A stretch of DNA of 64,000 nt from Aureococcus anophagefferens (Eukaryota > Sar > Pelagophyceae > Pelagomonadales > Pelagomonadaceae): the NCBI RefSeq assembly GCF_000186865.1, contig NW_008705565.1, positions 1,387,686 through 1,451,685 on the forward strand, given 5' to 3'. Shown one piece after another: positions 48,961-58,321 of this stretch. The translations under genes and the position numbers were made by a program. The notes beneath the pieces are model-generated. The model made no database searches. It saw nothing but the letters and a program-made list of their open reading frames with translations, and was not told where the DNA came from. How positions within the stretch are numbered: position 1 is the stretch's first letter; every line of letters begins with the position of its first letter.

Positions 48961-50262
48961 TCACAACAGTATGAATTCGCTCCGGCTCGCGATCGGCGCC
49001 CTGCAGCCGGGGCACGCCTCGAGATTCGCGGCGCAGGCGGGACAGAGGCACGCGTGCGTGCACGGGAGGAGGACGACGGAACGCGGCGCGCCGAAGCAGA
49101 CGACGCAGCTCGTCGCGTCCGCGAGCGTCGCCTTGAGCTCCGCGGCCTCGTCCCGGAGATCGGAGAGCGCCGCGCCCGCCTCGGCGCGCGCCAGGACGCC
49201 GTGGGCGTTGGGGCGGTTCAACACGCGCGAGAACTCGCCGATCCGCGCCTGGAGCTCGTCCCGGCTGAGCCGAAGGCGGTCGTCGCGCGCGGTCCGCTCC
49301 TCGAGCGCGCGCTCGAGGTCGACGATGCGCTGCTCGAGCGCGAGGGTCTTATGGGCGGCGATCTCCGCCGTGGCCCTCGCCGCCGCGACGGCGGCTTTGA
49401 TGTTGACGTTATTCGCCGTGAGGTTCACCAGTGCCTGCGTAGCCACCCGCTTGGACCTGGCGCTGCCGTCCCGTTCGAGCGCGACGAGCGGAGCGACGCC
49501 TCCGGCCAGGGTGATGGCGACTCGCGGCGGCGTGTTTAATGCGAGATTCGCCAGCGTGGCCGCGGCGTCGTGTTTGATATCATCGGATTCGTCGCTCAGA
49601 CAGGCGATCAGAGGCGGTATGGCGCCGGCTTTGGCGATACAGATCCTGTGTTCGCGAACCATAACGGAGATATTCCGTAGCACGACAGCAGCATGCACCT
49701 TGGCTTGGGCGCTACCGGCGCTCAGAACGGCGACCAGCGGAGGGATACAGCCCGCTTTGACGATTTCGTCCCGATGTTTTTCGATCATGTTTCGTAAAGC
49801 CCCCGCTGCCGCCTCGGCGCCGTTGCCGCTACCGTCCTCTATCATCGCAACAATCGGCGCGAGCGCGCCGAGCGCCACAATGGAGTCATTCGCGTTGTCG
49901 TTGTCGAAAAGTATGTTCCGAATCGCTTTGCAGGCGTTGATCTTGGTTTCGGCGTTACCGTCGCGTAGAAGGGCGACGAGAGTTGGAAGCGCACCGGCCT
50001 CGACGCAAGCAGCGCTGACCTCTTCTGTCATGGTCATGGCGCACAAGGCCCCCGCCGCGTGTTGCCGCGTGACGTCGTTGTCGTCGCGTAGCAGTGCAAC
50101 AAATGACGGAATCGCACCGGCCTCGACCAGTGCAATTCGGGTTGCGTCACAGTTGGCTTTATCCTTCGACCGGAGGAGGCGCATCGTCTTCACGGCCGCC
50201 AGGTCGGTCTCGGCGTCTTGGAGGTGGCCAAGGACCTCAGTAAGGACCACCGAGTCAACCAT
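48961..50262 (-). CDS. armadillo-repeat protein with C-terminal RING finger
   Basis: 433 residues, ATG at 50262. About seven ARM repeats occupy residues 30-310 (EAGAIPSFVALLRDDND; EAGALPTLVALLRDGN; KAGCIPPLVAVLSAGS; KAGAIPPLIACLSDES). A coiled coil (about 310-345) and a C3HC4 RING (388-425; CVVCFGAP, LLPCTHACLCPACAANL, CPGC) follow. ARM-RING proteins are usually E3 ubiquitin ligases in which ARM recruits the substrate. The frame is open upstream through a 48-bp triple repeat to an ATG near 50460, which would add about 66 repetitive residues. I prefer MVDSVVLTEVL because the repeat reads as low complexity. Confidence 0.85.
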   Translation of the reverse strand: MVDSVVLTEVLGHLQDAETDLAAVKTMRLLRSKDKANCDATRIALVEAGAIPSFVALLRDDNDVTRQHAAGALCAMTMTEEVSAACVEAGALPTLVALLRDGNAETKINACKAIRNILFDNDNANDSIVALGALAPIVAMIEDGSGNGAEAAAGALRNMIEKHRDEIVKAGCIPPLVAVLSAGSAQAKVHAAVVLRNISVMVREHRICIAKAGAIPPLIACLSDESDDIKHDAAATLANLALNTPPRVAITLAGGVAPLVALERDGSARSKRVATQALVNLTANNVNIKAAVAAARATAEIAAHKTLALEQRIVDLERALEERTARDDRLRLSRDELQARIGEFSRVLNRPNAHGVLARAEAGAALSDLRDEAAELKATLADATSCVVCFGAPRSVVLLPCTHACLCPACAANLEACPGCRAPIASRSEFILL

Positions 50263-50282
50263 ATCACCGACTCGACGCGTGC

Positions 50283-50426
50283 GCGGCGCTGCAGGACCCC
50301 GATCGACCGCCGCTCGGCGCGCAGCAGGCCGCGGCGCTGCAGGACCCCGATCGACCGCCGCTCGGCGCGCAGCAGGCCGCGGCGCTGCAGGACCCCGATC
50401 GACCGCCGCTCGGCGCGCAGCAGGCC
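50283..50426. repeat. three perfect 48-bp tandem repeats
   Basis: Units 50283-50330, 50331-50378 and 50379-50426 are identical by eye. Each begins GCGGCGCTGCAGGACCCCGA and ends GCGCAGCAGGCC. They lie just upstream of the ARM-RING start, in its promoter or 5' UTR, and a CTTATAG (CTATAAG on the gene strand) follows at 50428-50434. As 48 is a multiple of three, the ARM-RING frame stays open through them. The rest of the 343-bp divergent region (50427-50605) shows no other feature. Confidence 0.92.
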
Positions 50427-50605
50427 ACTTATAGCAGCCCCGCCATTGCCGAGTTCGCATACATGTAAACAGCCGTAAGGCCGACGTTGACGAACCTCGA
50501 GGTCGAGAGTCGTTGCTTTGCGCGGACATCGCCTCCAACGTCGTCGCCCGCGCTGCCCTAGCGCACTCGATTCCGACGCCCTGACACCGTCGAACAACCC
50601 CTGAT

Positions 50606-51673
50606 ATGGACTCTCTTCTCCTCGAGATCCGGGAAGTGCTCGCGGAAGCGTCGCCGGCGCGCAAGGAGCTCCAGCGCGTCTGCAAGCTGCTGCAGGCCGA
50701 GGGCGAGGCCGTGAAATGTAACGCGAAGAGCGTCGTCTTGGTCGAGGCGCTCCAAACGTTTCTCCAGAAGCACGCCGCGCCGGAACCCGTCGCGGCGCCG
50801 GAACCCGTCGCGGCGCCGGAACCCGTCGCGGCGCCGGAACCCGTCGCGCCGCCGCCGCCGGTCGCCGCGCCGGTCTTCGCCGCGCCGCCGCCGGCCGTCG
50901 TCGCGCCGCCGCAGCCGGTCTTCGTCGCGCCGCCGGTCGTCGTCGCGCCGCCGCTGCCGATCTTCGTCGCGCCGCCGGTCGCGCCGCCGCCCGTCGCCGC
51001 GCCGCCGCCGCTGTCGTCGTTCTCCTTCGCGCCTGCGCCACTCGCGCCGCCGCTGGCGCCGCCCGCGCGCCGGCGGTCCATCTCGGCCGAGGACATGGAC
51101 GCGACGACGGCCAAGGTCGCCGAGGCCGTCGCCGTGGCCAAGACGACGCGGCGGCTGTCGCTCGAGCGCCGCGAGTCGCTCGACGCGCGGCGCGCGGCGA
51201 CGGCGGCCGCGCGGGGCCTCGCGTCGGCGAAGAAGGCGGCGGCGCACAACAAGGCCCGGTCGACGGCGGCCATGGCGGGCCACGCGACGACGCAGTCCGC
51301 GAAGCACCGCGCGGGCGCGGGCTCCGTGCAGCGGCCGACGGCGCCGGGCGCCGCCAAGCCCGAGGCACCCGCGGCCCCCGCGGCCGTGGCCCCCGCGCCG
51401 GTCCCGGCGCCCGCCGCGGCGAAGCGCGGGCCCACGCGCTTCGCGCCCTTCAACCTCTCGTCTTCGAACCGGACGAACCGCGAGGAGCCCGCCGAGGCGG
51501 CGCCCAAGCCCGCCTGGGACTCGTCCGTGGGCCCCACGGACCCGGGCAAGCGCTACAACTGCAAGCTCGACGCGCCCAAGAGCGCGGCCAAGTCCAAGGA
51601 GGCGCGCCGCGACGTCGCCAAGTCCGCGAGCAAGGCCGCGCGCGCGGAGGCCATGGCGAACCGCCGCGCCTAG
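50606..51673 (+). CDS. Pro/Ala-rich protein, unknown
   Basis: 355 residues. Residues 1-52 form an amphipathic helical domain (LLEIREVLAEASPARKELQR VCKLLQAEG). Then comes a Pro/Val/Ala-rich region with four copies of APEPVA and repeated (F/V)VAPP units, a basic Ala-rich helix (about 155-230) and a C-terminal segment with TRFAPFNLSSSNRTNREEPA. There is no signal peptide or recognised domain. The ordered N-terminus plus disordered linker suggests a scaffold. Confidence in it being a gene rests on the long clean frame in an ATG-initiated context. Confidence 0.55.
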   Translation: MDSLLLEIREVLAEASPARKELQRVCKLLQAEGEAVKCNAKSVVLVEALQTFLQKHAAPEPVAAPEPVAAPEPVAAPEPVAPPPPVAAPVFAAPPPAVVAPPQPVFVAPPVVVAPPLPIFVAPPVAPPPVAAPPPLSSFSFAPAPLAPPLAPPARRRSISAEDMDATTAKVAEAVAVAKTTRRLSLERRESLDARRAATAAARGLASAKKAAAHNKARSTAAMAGHATTQSAKHRAGAGSVQRPTAPGAAKPEAPAAPAAVAPAPVPAPAAAKRGPTRFAPFNLSSSNRTNREEPAEAAPKPAWDSSVGPTDPGKRYNCKLDAPKSAAKSKEARRDVAKSASKAARAEAMANRRA

Positions 51674-52001
51674 GCGCCGCGCCCCGCAGTCCCCGCGCGA
51701 TCTCCTATAGACCCGCGAGGCAACGCTCCCAGGGGCGAAGAGACCTCCGGGCTCCGGGAGAACGCGGCCCCGGAACCCGCGGGTCGTCGCGGCGCGTCCG
51801 TTCGAACGGATCTCTTGAATGTTCAATTACTACGGACGGTCGGGAAAGTGACAGCAGCGTCCCCGAAGAGCACGGGTCCGATTGCTGCCAGCGCCCCGGG
51901 AGGAGCGCGCGCCGGTCCGCCTCTCGGCGGCGGCTCCGCCGAAGGGAGCCGCCGCGGCATGATGGGGCGGCGTCGCGCGGATTTTTCGGGACGGGGAGGG
52001 G
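51674..52001. other. intergenic region, 328 bp
   Basis: Lies between two convergent genes. It contains a short inverted GC-rich pair (GGCGGCGGCTCCGCCGAAGG and GCCGCCGCGGC near 51925-51960). No coding frame, introner end or RNA gene is apparent. Confidence 0.4.
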
Positions 52002-52396
52002 CTAGATGATCTCACATCCGCCGCCGCTCTTTGGCGGTTTCATAAACGGATTTTCCGGTCCCGCGTAGCCCGTCATGAACGGATCGTTCGCGTATTCCTT
52101 CTTCACGAGCTCCGAGATGCTGCGGCGGGGGGCGCGCGTCTGCATCGGCGTTTCGCGCGTCGCGCGGGCGGGCGGCGCGGCGCGCGGGGCGGGGCGCCGA
52201 AGCGACGGGGTGCGGCGCGTCGCGGCGGATCTGGGGCTGCTCGCGACCCTCGCGGCTGGACGCACCTGTCCGCCGCCTGCGCCGCCGTCTGCGGCACCTT
52301 CGACAGCGACTCGAGCTCGAACTGCCACGCCTCCTTGCGCGCGACGTTCACGCCGAGCTCGGCCTGCAGCTTGAGGTGGTAGGCGTCCCCGGACAT
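52002..52396 (-). CDS. heterotrimeric G-protein gamma subunit (2 short exons)
   Basis: Exons 52396-52266 and 52119-52002 give 82 residues, the normal length for the family. The 146-nt intron has a strong donor (GACAG|GTGCGT) and acceptor (CCGCAG|CATC), and the phase-2 junction reads A-D-S-I-S-E-L. The N-terminal half is a single helix (YHLKLQAELGVNVARKEAWQ). The C-terminal half has DPFMTGYAGPENPFMKPPK, matching the DP-x3-G-x3-ENPF signature of G gamma. It ends in CEII, a CaaX box for prenylation and membrane attachment. G gamma pairs with a WD40 G beta to signal from receptors. The intron shows no introner ends. A pairing with the RGS protein at 752-3423 is possible but unproven. Confidence 0.88.
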
Positions 52397-52541
52397 CGCG
52401 GCAGTCGGTTTTTATACGCAACGCAGCTTCTCCGAGCAGCCCGAGCCACCGCTTCCCAGATTGGATATTCAACCCCCACTTGCCCGGATACGCTGCATCG
52501 AGCGTTGCAGTTTTCCCAAGGTGCTTTAAACCGCCCCCTCC

Positions 52542-53300
52542 CTAGACGGAGAAGGAGATGGCGCCGTCGCTCTTCGCGGGCGGCGCGTCGTCGTCCTCGC
52601 TCGAGCTCCGCCCGCCGGCCTGGAGCTCGTGGATCTGGGCCGCGTTGCAGAGCCAGAGCAGGCCCAGCGTCCAGGCGACGAGGAACGTCGACGCGGAGGG
52701 CGCGCCGAAGCCGAGGCACGCCGCGACCTCCGCGAGCGCGACGGCGTCGAGCGCGACGTGGCTCAGCGCGACGTGGACCGGGTCGTCGACGTCGAAGGGG
52801 CTCGCGCGGGCCACCTGGAGCGACACGAGGCCCAGCGCGCCGGCGCAGGCGACCTGGCTCGCCGCGAGGGGCGCCGGCGCGTCGCCGCCGCCCGCGGCCG
52901 CCCGGCGCTCGTCGTCGTAGCGCCGCGCGGCGACGACGACGGCGCCGAGGTAGCCGAGCGCGACGCCCGCGCCGTGGAGCACCTGGTGCAGGGACCGCAT
53001 CTTCGCCCGCGGCGTGCCGCTCATGATGGGGCTGAACGTGGACACGACCTCCTCGTCGACGTGCACGCGCGCCGCGAGCGTGAGGCATAGAGCGGCGAAC
53101 GCGCCGCAGCACGACCCAAAGGTCCAGGGCGTCATGCGCGGCAGCGTCGCGAAGACCACGGAAACGCAGCCCGCGCAGGACAGCACGGCCAGCGTCTTCA
53201 CGGGCACGCTCCGCGAGAAGGCGGACAGCGCCGGCACGCGCGCGAGCAGCGCCGCGAAGAGGAAGCGCCGCACTTTGTAGAGTAGCTTGATCGGGAGCAT
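52542..53300 (-). CDS. multi-pass membrane protein, unknown
   Basis: 252 residues, ATG at 53300. Hydrophobic segments lie at about 12-28, 35-53 (VKTLAVLSCAGCVSVVFATL), 57-78 (WTFGSCCGAFAALCLTLAA), 110-125 (GVALGYLGAVVVAA), 148-163 and 180-225 (ALDAVALAEVAACLGFGA; FLVAWTLGLLWLC), so five to six passes are likely. A conserved-looking loop (SGTPRAKMRSLHQVLHG) sits between passes 3 and 4. The C-terminus is acidic. No family is named with confidence. Confidence 0.6.
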   Translation of the reverse strand: MLPIKLLYKVRRFLFAALLARVPALSAFSRSVPVKTLAVLSCAGCVSVVFATLPRMTPWTFGSCCGAFAALCLTLAARVHVDEEVVSTFSPIMSGTPRAKMRSLHQVLHGAGVALGYLGAVVVAARRYDDERRAAAGGGDAPAPLAASQVACAGALGLVSLQVARASPFDVDDPVHVALSHVALDAVALAEVAACLGFGAPSASTFLVAWTLGLLWLCNAAQIHELQAGGRSSSEDDDAPPAKSDGAISFSV

Positions 53301-54071
53301 GTCTGCGGCGCGTGCGTGCGCGGCGGCGCGCGCGATCGAAAGGTGGTTTTCGGTGAAGGGCAGGCGCGAGGAGCGGTCGCCTAGACTGGCTGCGCACGCT
53401 CTCAAAGCTCCATGCCTGAGCACTGAGATCACTGAGCACCGTCCGTGAGCTTGCCACAGAGCACGGGGGGGTTGCGAGGCGCCGCCGCGCGGGTCTGACG
53501 TCGACCCACGCCTCGACCCCGCGAGCTTCGCCGGCGTCGCTCGCCTCGAGGTCGACCTCGTGGGCAAGCTCCGGCGGCTGCCGCGCCACGTCGGCGTGGG
53601 CCCCGACGGCGTCGCCAACGAGCCGCTCCTCGCCGTGCTCGACCGCCGCGGCCACTGGTCCGGGAACTTGAAGATTTCCAGGACCATGTTCTTCAGGTCG
53701 TCGATCGTGGGCGCGCTCTCGCGGCTGTCCTTGTCCTTCTCGTAGATACGCCTCGGGGAACGCCTTCCAGGGGAGCATGCAGCTGAAAGCACCCTGCAGG
53801 TCGGACGTCGTAGAGGTCGACGACGCTCGCATCCTCGCGCTGGCGCCGCGGCCCTCGAGGAGCTCCTGTCGGACACCTCGATCCCCGAGCGCGACAAGTA
53901 CCTGGAGCCTGGGGCGCCGCCCGTCTACAGCCTCGAGTCTGGGGATCGGGTCTACGGGCCTGAGATCCACCAGAGCAACGCGCGCGCACTTGCACTGGCA
54001 CCCGCACTCCCGACTACTCCCGAAGCTCCACGGCGCGCTTAGCGGAGAGGGAAAAGGGGAGGCCGCCGCGC
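53301..54071. pseudogene. possible gene relics on both strands; no intact gene
   Basis: 771 bp without a full ORF. Three fragments look coding-like: plus strand about 53510-53657 (FAGVARLEVDLVGKLRRLPR; PLLAVLDRRGHW); minus strand about 53750-53657 (YEKDKDSRESAPTIDDLKNM VLEIFKFPDQW); and plus strand about 53850-54040 (LSDTSIPERDKYLEPGAPP; SGDRVYGPEIHQ). Their alternating strands and frames suggest a scrambled, decayed gene or pieces of several genes. No family assignment is safe. The region must also hold the promoter of the membrane-protein gene. Confidence 0.3.
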
Positions 54072-56699
54072 CTAGTGCGTCGTCCAGCTGGCCGTGTGGC
54101 TCGTGTCCATGTCCTCGCCGGCGTCCTCCTTGACGGGCTGCATGCGCGCGAAGCCGCGGGACATGACGGAGAGGAGGCCGTCGCCGTCCTCGTCGTCGTC
54201 GGCGGGGGCGTCGCGCATGTACTTGGCGGACGTCGACGTCTCGACGGCCTGGAGCTTGCTCTGCTGGTGCTGGAGGTCCGCGGCGAGCGCGGACGTCGGC
54301 GCCGGCGGCCGGGATTTCGCGGCGGCGGCCGGGAGCGGCGGCGGCGGCGGGCGCGGCGGCGCGCCGCCGGCGAGGTGGGCGGCGACGGCGCGGGCGACGG
54401 CGGCGGCGTCGACGGCGGCGCCGGCGGGGAGCGCCGCGGCGACGGCGGCCTCGAGCGCGGCCGCGTCGGGCGACGCCGCGCCCGGCGCGGCCGGCGGCGC
54501 GGAGACGGGGTTGAGGAAGGCGTGGGAGAGGAGGCCCCGCGCCGCGTCGACGATGGGCGGGCGGTGGGCCGGCTCGCGCGCGAGGCAGCCCGCGAGGCAC
54601 GCGAGCGCGTCGGGCGTCGCGAGCGGCCCGCGCGGCGGGAAGTCGATGACGTGCGTCGGGTTCGTGATGGCCTGGAGCTTGGCGTACAAGTGCAGGTCGC
54701 CGAAGGGCGTCTTGCCGTAGACCATCTGGTAGAGGATGCAGCCCAACGACCAGACGTCGGACGCGCGGCCCACGCGCATCGTCGGCTTCCGCGCGGCGCC
54801 CGGCCCCGCGCCGCGGGGCCCCGCGCCGGAGTCGCGGATGGCCTCGGGCGACATGTAGTTGAGCGTGCCGATCTGCGTGTCGCGGTAGATGTTCGTCGTG
54901 TCGTTCTTGATCGCGCGCGCGATGCCGAAGTCGATGAGCTTGAGCCGGCCCTGGACGAAGAGGAAGTTCGCGGGCTTGAGGTCGCCGTGGACGATGCGCT
55001 CCTCGTGGATCGTGTGCACGGCCTCGAGCATCTGCTGCCACGTGAGGCGCACGAAGTTGCCGTCGTCGCCGCGCGCGCGCGCGTCGCCCGCGGCCGCCGC
55101 GCGCGCGGCCGCGTCGCGGCGCTGCGAGAGCACGGTCGCCAGGTCGGCGTCGCCGGCCTCCATGACCATGTGGATGGACCCGGCGGCGCGGTCCACGTCG
55201 GCGGCGTAGAGCGTGACGATGTTCTCCTTGCCCCGGAGCCGCTGGAGCAGCGCGACCTCGTTCGCGTAGCCCGCGAACGAGTGGTCGACCTCGGAGCCGC
55301 GGAGCTTGATGCGCTTCAGGGCGAGCACGCGGCCGTCGGCGCCGAGGACGCGGAAGACCTTGGACGAGCCGCCGCGGCCGACGAGCGCGAGCTTCGCGTA
55401 GCACTGGCCCTCGACCTTGAGCGTGTTCCGCTCGGACACGAGGTCGCCGAACGCGCCCGCGGCGCCGACCTCGAGCGTCGCCGTCGACTCGCCGGGCGTG
55501 CGCGCGGGGCCGCCGGACGTGGAGTGCGTGCTCGCCGTCGAGCGGCTCGGCAGGTCCTCCGCGTCGCTGTCCTCGTCGCTCGACTCGACGCCCGCGCGGC
55601 TCGAGCCCGTCGCGCCGCTCGACTGCGTGCCGGACTGGGAGCTCGCCGTGCTCGGCGCGGCGGCCTCCTCGATGGTCGGCGGCATCGGCTCCTTCGCCGC
55701 GGACTTGTCCGCGGCGGCGGCCGCGGCCGCGCGCTTGACCTCGGGCGTCTTCGCGAAGGACACGCGGCGCGGCGCGGCCTTGGACGCGCTGCGGCCGCCC
55801 TTGGACGGCTTCCACTTGAGCATGTAGTCGATGTCCTCGCGCTTCATGGGCGCCTTGCTGCTCTTGAGCGCGACGGCGACGTCGATCGTCTCGTCCGTCG
55901 CGCTCGCGCTCCGGCCCGGGCCCGGCGTGTCGACGACGACGGACACGGGCGGCGGCAGGACGACCGTGTCCTCGCCCACGTCCATGTCGTCGTCGGCCGG
56001 GGGCGCGGCGCCGTCGACGCGCACGGAGATGACGCCCGTCGCGTCGTCCTCGGGCCCGCGCGGCGGCGCGGCGCCCGCGAGCGCCGCGGCCTGGGCCGCG
56101 AGCTCCGCGTCGGAGCACGCCGCCAGCGCGACGACGGACTTGCGCTCCCGCGCCGGCAGCGCGCGGATCCCCGCCTGCAGCGCCTCCTTGGCCGCGGCCG
56201 CCTTGCCCGCGCCGGCCTCGCAGAGCGCCCACGTCTCGTAGAACGCGCGCGACCGCTTGCCGATGCCCTCGTTGCGCATGTACTGCAGCGCGTCGAGCGC
56301 GTCCTGGCGCTGGCCCAGGCCCGTCTGCGCCTTGACGAAGCCGAGCCAGATCGACACGTACGCCTCGGCCTCGTAGAGCTCGGGCCGGTTCTTCGGGATG
56401 GACTGCGTCGCCCGGCGGAAGAGCCGGCACCGCGCGTCGCGCTTCCCGGACTCGGCGACGTCGCTGAGCAGCTGCCACCAGGCGTTGGGGTCGTCGGGCC
56501 GCGCGACGACGCGGTCCGCGAGCGCGCGCCGTTCCGGATGCGCCGCGTCGTCGAGGAGGAAGAGCGTTTCGAGCGTCTCGCCCCAGCGCAGCACGCCGCG
56601 CGCGTTCCGCGTCGACGCGCGCGTCGCCCGCTTCGTCGCCGCGGGCTTCACGGCGCCCGGCGTCGCCGTCCGCACGTTCTCTTTATCGACTTCGGTCAT
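54072..56699 (-). CDS. MPS1/TTK-like checkpoint kinase with N-terminal TPR region
   Basis: 875 residues, ATG at 56699. Residues 55-215 form TPR-like helices related to the MAD3/BUB1/MPS1 N-terminal region (PNAWWQLLSDVAES; RPELYEAEAYVSIWLGFVKA). A disordered Ser-rich middle follows. The kinase domain (about 430-745) has VGRGGSSKVFRV, ALKRIKLRG, HGDLKPANFLFV, LKLIDFGIARAIKNDTTN and QIGTLNYMSPEAI; the last two are close to the MPS1-specific motifs. The kinase starts the spindle assembly checkpoint at unattached kinetochores. The C-terminal 130 residues are Ala/Pro-rich and end in a short acidic tail. Confidence 0.88.
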   Translation of the reverse strand: MTEVDKENVRTATPGAVKPAATKRATRASTRNARGVLRWGETLETLFLLDDAAHPERRALADRVVARPDDPNAWWQLLSDVAESGKRDARCRLFRRATQSIPKNRPELYEAEAYVSIWLGFVKAQTGLGQRQDALDALQYMRNEGIGKRSRAFYETWALCEAGAGKAAAAKEALQAGIRALPARERKSVVALAACSDAELAAQAAALAGAAPPRGPEDDATGVISVRVDGAAPPADDDMDVGEDTVVLPPPVSVVVDTPGPGRSASATDETIDVAVALKSSKAPMKREDIDYMLKWKPSKGGRSASKAAPRRVSFAKTPEVKRAAAAAAADKSAAKEPMPPTIEEAAAPSTASSQSGTQSSGATGSSRAGVESSDEDSDAEDLPSRSTASTHSTSGGPARTPGESTATLEVGAAGAFGDLVSERNTLKVEGQCYAKLALVGRGGSSKVFRVLGADGRVLALKRIKLRGSEVDHSFAGYANEVALLQRLRGKENIVTLYAADVDRAAGSIHMVMEAGDADLATVLSQRRDAAARAAAAGDARARGDDGNFVRLTWQQMLEAVHTIHEERIVHGDLKPANFLFVQGRLKLIDFGIARAIKNDTTNIYRDTQIGTLNYMSPEAIRDSGAGPRGAGPGAARKPTMRVGRASDVWSLGCILYQMVYGKTPFGDLHLYAKLQAITNPTHVIDFPPRGPLATPDALACLAGCLAREPAHRPPIVDAARGLLSHAFLNPVSAPPAAPGAASPDAAALEAAVAAALPAGAAVDAAAVARAVAAHLAGGAPPRPPPPPLPAAAAKSRPPAPTSALAADLQHQQSKLQAVETSTSAKYMRDAPADDDEDGDGLLSVMSRGFARMQPVKEDAGEDMDTSHTASWTTH

Positions 56700-56981
56700 C
56701 GCGTCTTCCGCCGCGTGAAACCGTACGCTGTTTAGCAGGTGCGTCGAGAGGGGCGTCGAGGGGCTGTTAGGCTGTCGCGGGGGGCGTTGTTGGGGTCTTG
56801 CGTGTGGGTGCTGCGCGTCCCGCGCGCGCCAAAGCCAAACGGCGACTTCGAGTTCAACGATCCTCGATGTTTCCCTCGGCCCGCGGCTGATGCTCTGCCG
56901 TGTCCGTCGTCTTGCGCCACTACCGCTGCACTAGACTGCTGCAGCAGCACCGCCAGCAACGCATCAGCACACACCACCGCA

Positions 56982-58319
56982 ATGGCCGCCGCGCCCGCGC
57001 CGCGCGTGCTCTCCCTGCTGTCGGCGTCGACGGAGATCGTCTGCCGCCTGGGCATGGCGCACGCGCTCGTCGGGCGCTCGCACGGCTGCGACGCGCCGCC
57101 GGCGGTGCTCGCGCTGCCGGCCGTCACCTCCCCCAAGATGGACCCGACGGCGCCGTCGGAGGAGATCGACGCGGCCGTGCGCGCGGTCGTCGCCGGCGGC
57201 GGCCCCGTCTACGAGATCCGCAACCGCGTGGTCGCGGCGCTCGCGCCGGACGTCATCCTGACGCAGGACCAGTGCCGCATCTGCGCCGTGACGCGGGCCG
57301 ACGTCGCGGGCGCGTGCGCGGACCTTCCCGCGTCGACGATCGTCACCATCGAGCCGACGACGCTCGGCGACGTGCTCGGCGACGTGGCGACCATCGCGGC
57401 GGCGCTCGGCGTGCCCGAGCGCGGCGCGCGGCTCGTCGCGTCGATGGAGCGGCGCCTGGACGCCGTGCGCGCGGCGACGGCCCCGTTTCCTCGCGCGACG
57501 GCCTGCCACCTTGAGTGGCTCGCGCCCGTCATGGGCAGCGGCTACTGGATCCACGAGCTCTTCGACGCCGCGAACTGCGCCATGGTCCACGGCGCCAAGG
57601 GCGGCCACTGCCCGACGCTCGCGGATGACGCCGCTCTGAACGACGCCGAAGTCCTCGTCCTCGCGCCCTGCGGCTTCTCCGTCGAGCGGACGCGCCACGA
57701 GCTCCGGTCCCTGGGCCTGCCGGAGCGCTGGAAAAACGTCCGCGCGGTCCGCGAGGGCCGGTGCTACGTCGCCGACGGCGACCGTTTTTATAATCGGTCG
57801 TCGTGCGAGGTCGTCGAGACCGCGGAGATGACGGCGGAGATGGCGTTCCCCGAGCTCCGCGGGCTCTGGGGCCACCACGGCAAGCACTTCGTGGCGCTCG
57901 ACGAGCTCGACGCGTTCTGCGACCTGCCGCCGCGCGCGCCCGCGGGCATGCCCGCGGCGGGCGGCGGGATCACGCGCGCGCCCGCCGCGCCGCCGCCGGA
58001 GGACGCGGCCGCCGCGGCCGCGGCGCGCGCCGTCGCCGAGGCGCAGCTCGAGGCGCTGCGAGCCGAGGACTTCGACGCGGCCTTTGCGCTCTGCTCGCCG
58101 AAGAACCGGGAGCGCCTCTCGAGCCCCGCCAAGTTCCGGGAGATCTGCGGCGGCGCGTCCTTCGCCGCGCTCCTGACCGGCGGCGAGGTCTCGCGGACGG
58201 ACGTCGTCTCCGCGTCGGCCGCGACCGTCGCCGTCGCCGCGGGCGACCGGCGCTTCCTCTTCGACCTCGCCTTCGAGGGCGGCGCCTGGCGCACGGACGG
58301 CGTCCGCGTCGTCTGCTAA
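56982..58319 (+). CDS. BtuF/FecB-like substrate-binding protein with extra C-terminal domain
   Basis: 445 residues from the ATG at 56982 (MAAAPAPRVLSLLSASTEIV). The first 310 residues match the periplasmic-binding-protein class used for cobalamin and iron chelates: LVGRSHGCDAPP, YEIRNRVVAALAPDVILTQD QCRICAV, APVMGSGYWIHELFDAANC. The C-terminal 100 residues (QLEALRAEDFDAAFALCSPK NRERL) look like a DUF4864-type NTF2-like domain. The chosen start gives no clear signal peptide, but the frame is open upstream to 56739 with a possible leader (GALLGSCVWVL), so the location is unsettled. Algal B12-acquisition proteins share this fold; cobalamin binding here is only a hypothesis. Bacterial ancestry is likely. 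Confidence 0.72.
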   Translation: MAAAPAPRVLSLLSASTEIVCRLGMAHALVGRSHGCDAPPAVLALPAVTSPKMDPTAPSEEIDAAVRAVVAGGGPVYEIRNRVVAALAPDVILTQDQCRICAVTRADVAGACADLPASTIVTIEPTTLGDVLGDVATIAAALGVPERGARLVASMERRLDAVRAATAPFPRATACHLEWLAPVMGSGYWIHELFDAANCAMVHGAKGGHCPTLADDAALNDAEVLVLAPCGFSVERTRHELRSLGLPERWKNVRAVREGRCYVADGDRFYNRSSCEVVETAEMTAEMAFPELRGLWGHHGKHFVALDELDAFCDLPPRAPAGMPAAGGGITRAPAAPPPEDAAAAAAARAVAEAQLEALRAEDFDAAFALCSPKNRERLSSPAKFREICGGASFAALLTGGEVSRTDVVSASAATVAVAAGDRRFLFDLAFEGGAWRTDGVRVVC

Positions 58320-58321
58320 AA

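Noticed and set aside
50283..50426. CRISPR-like array from the 48-bp repeats
   Set aside because: The units are directly adjacent with no spacers, and the genome is eukaryotic.
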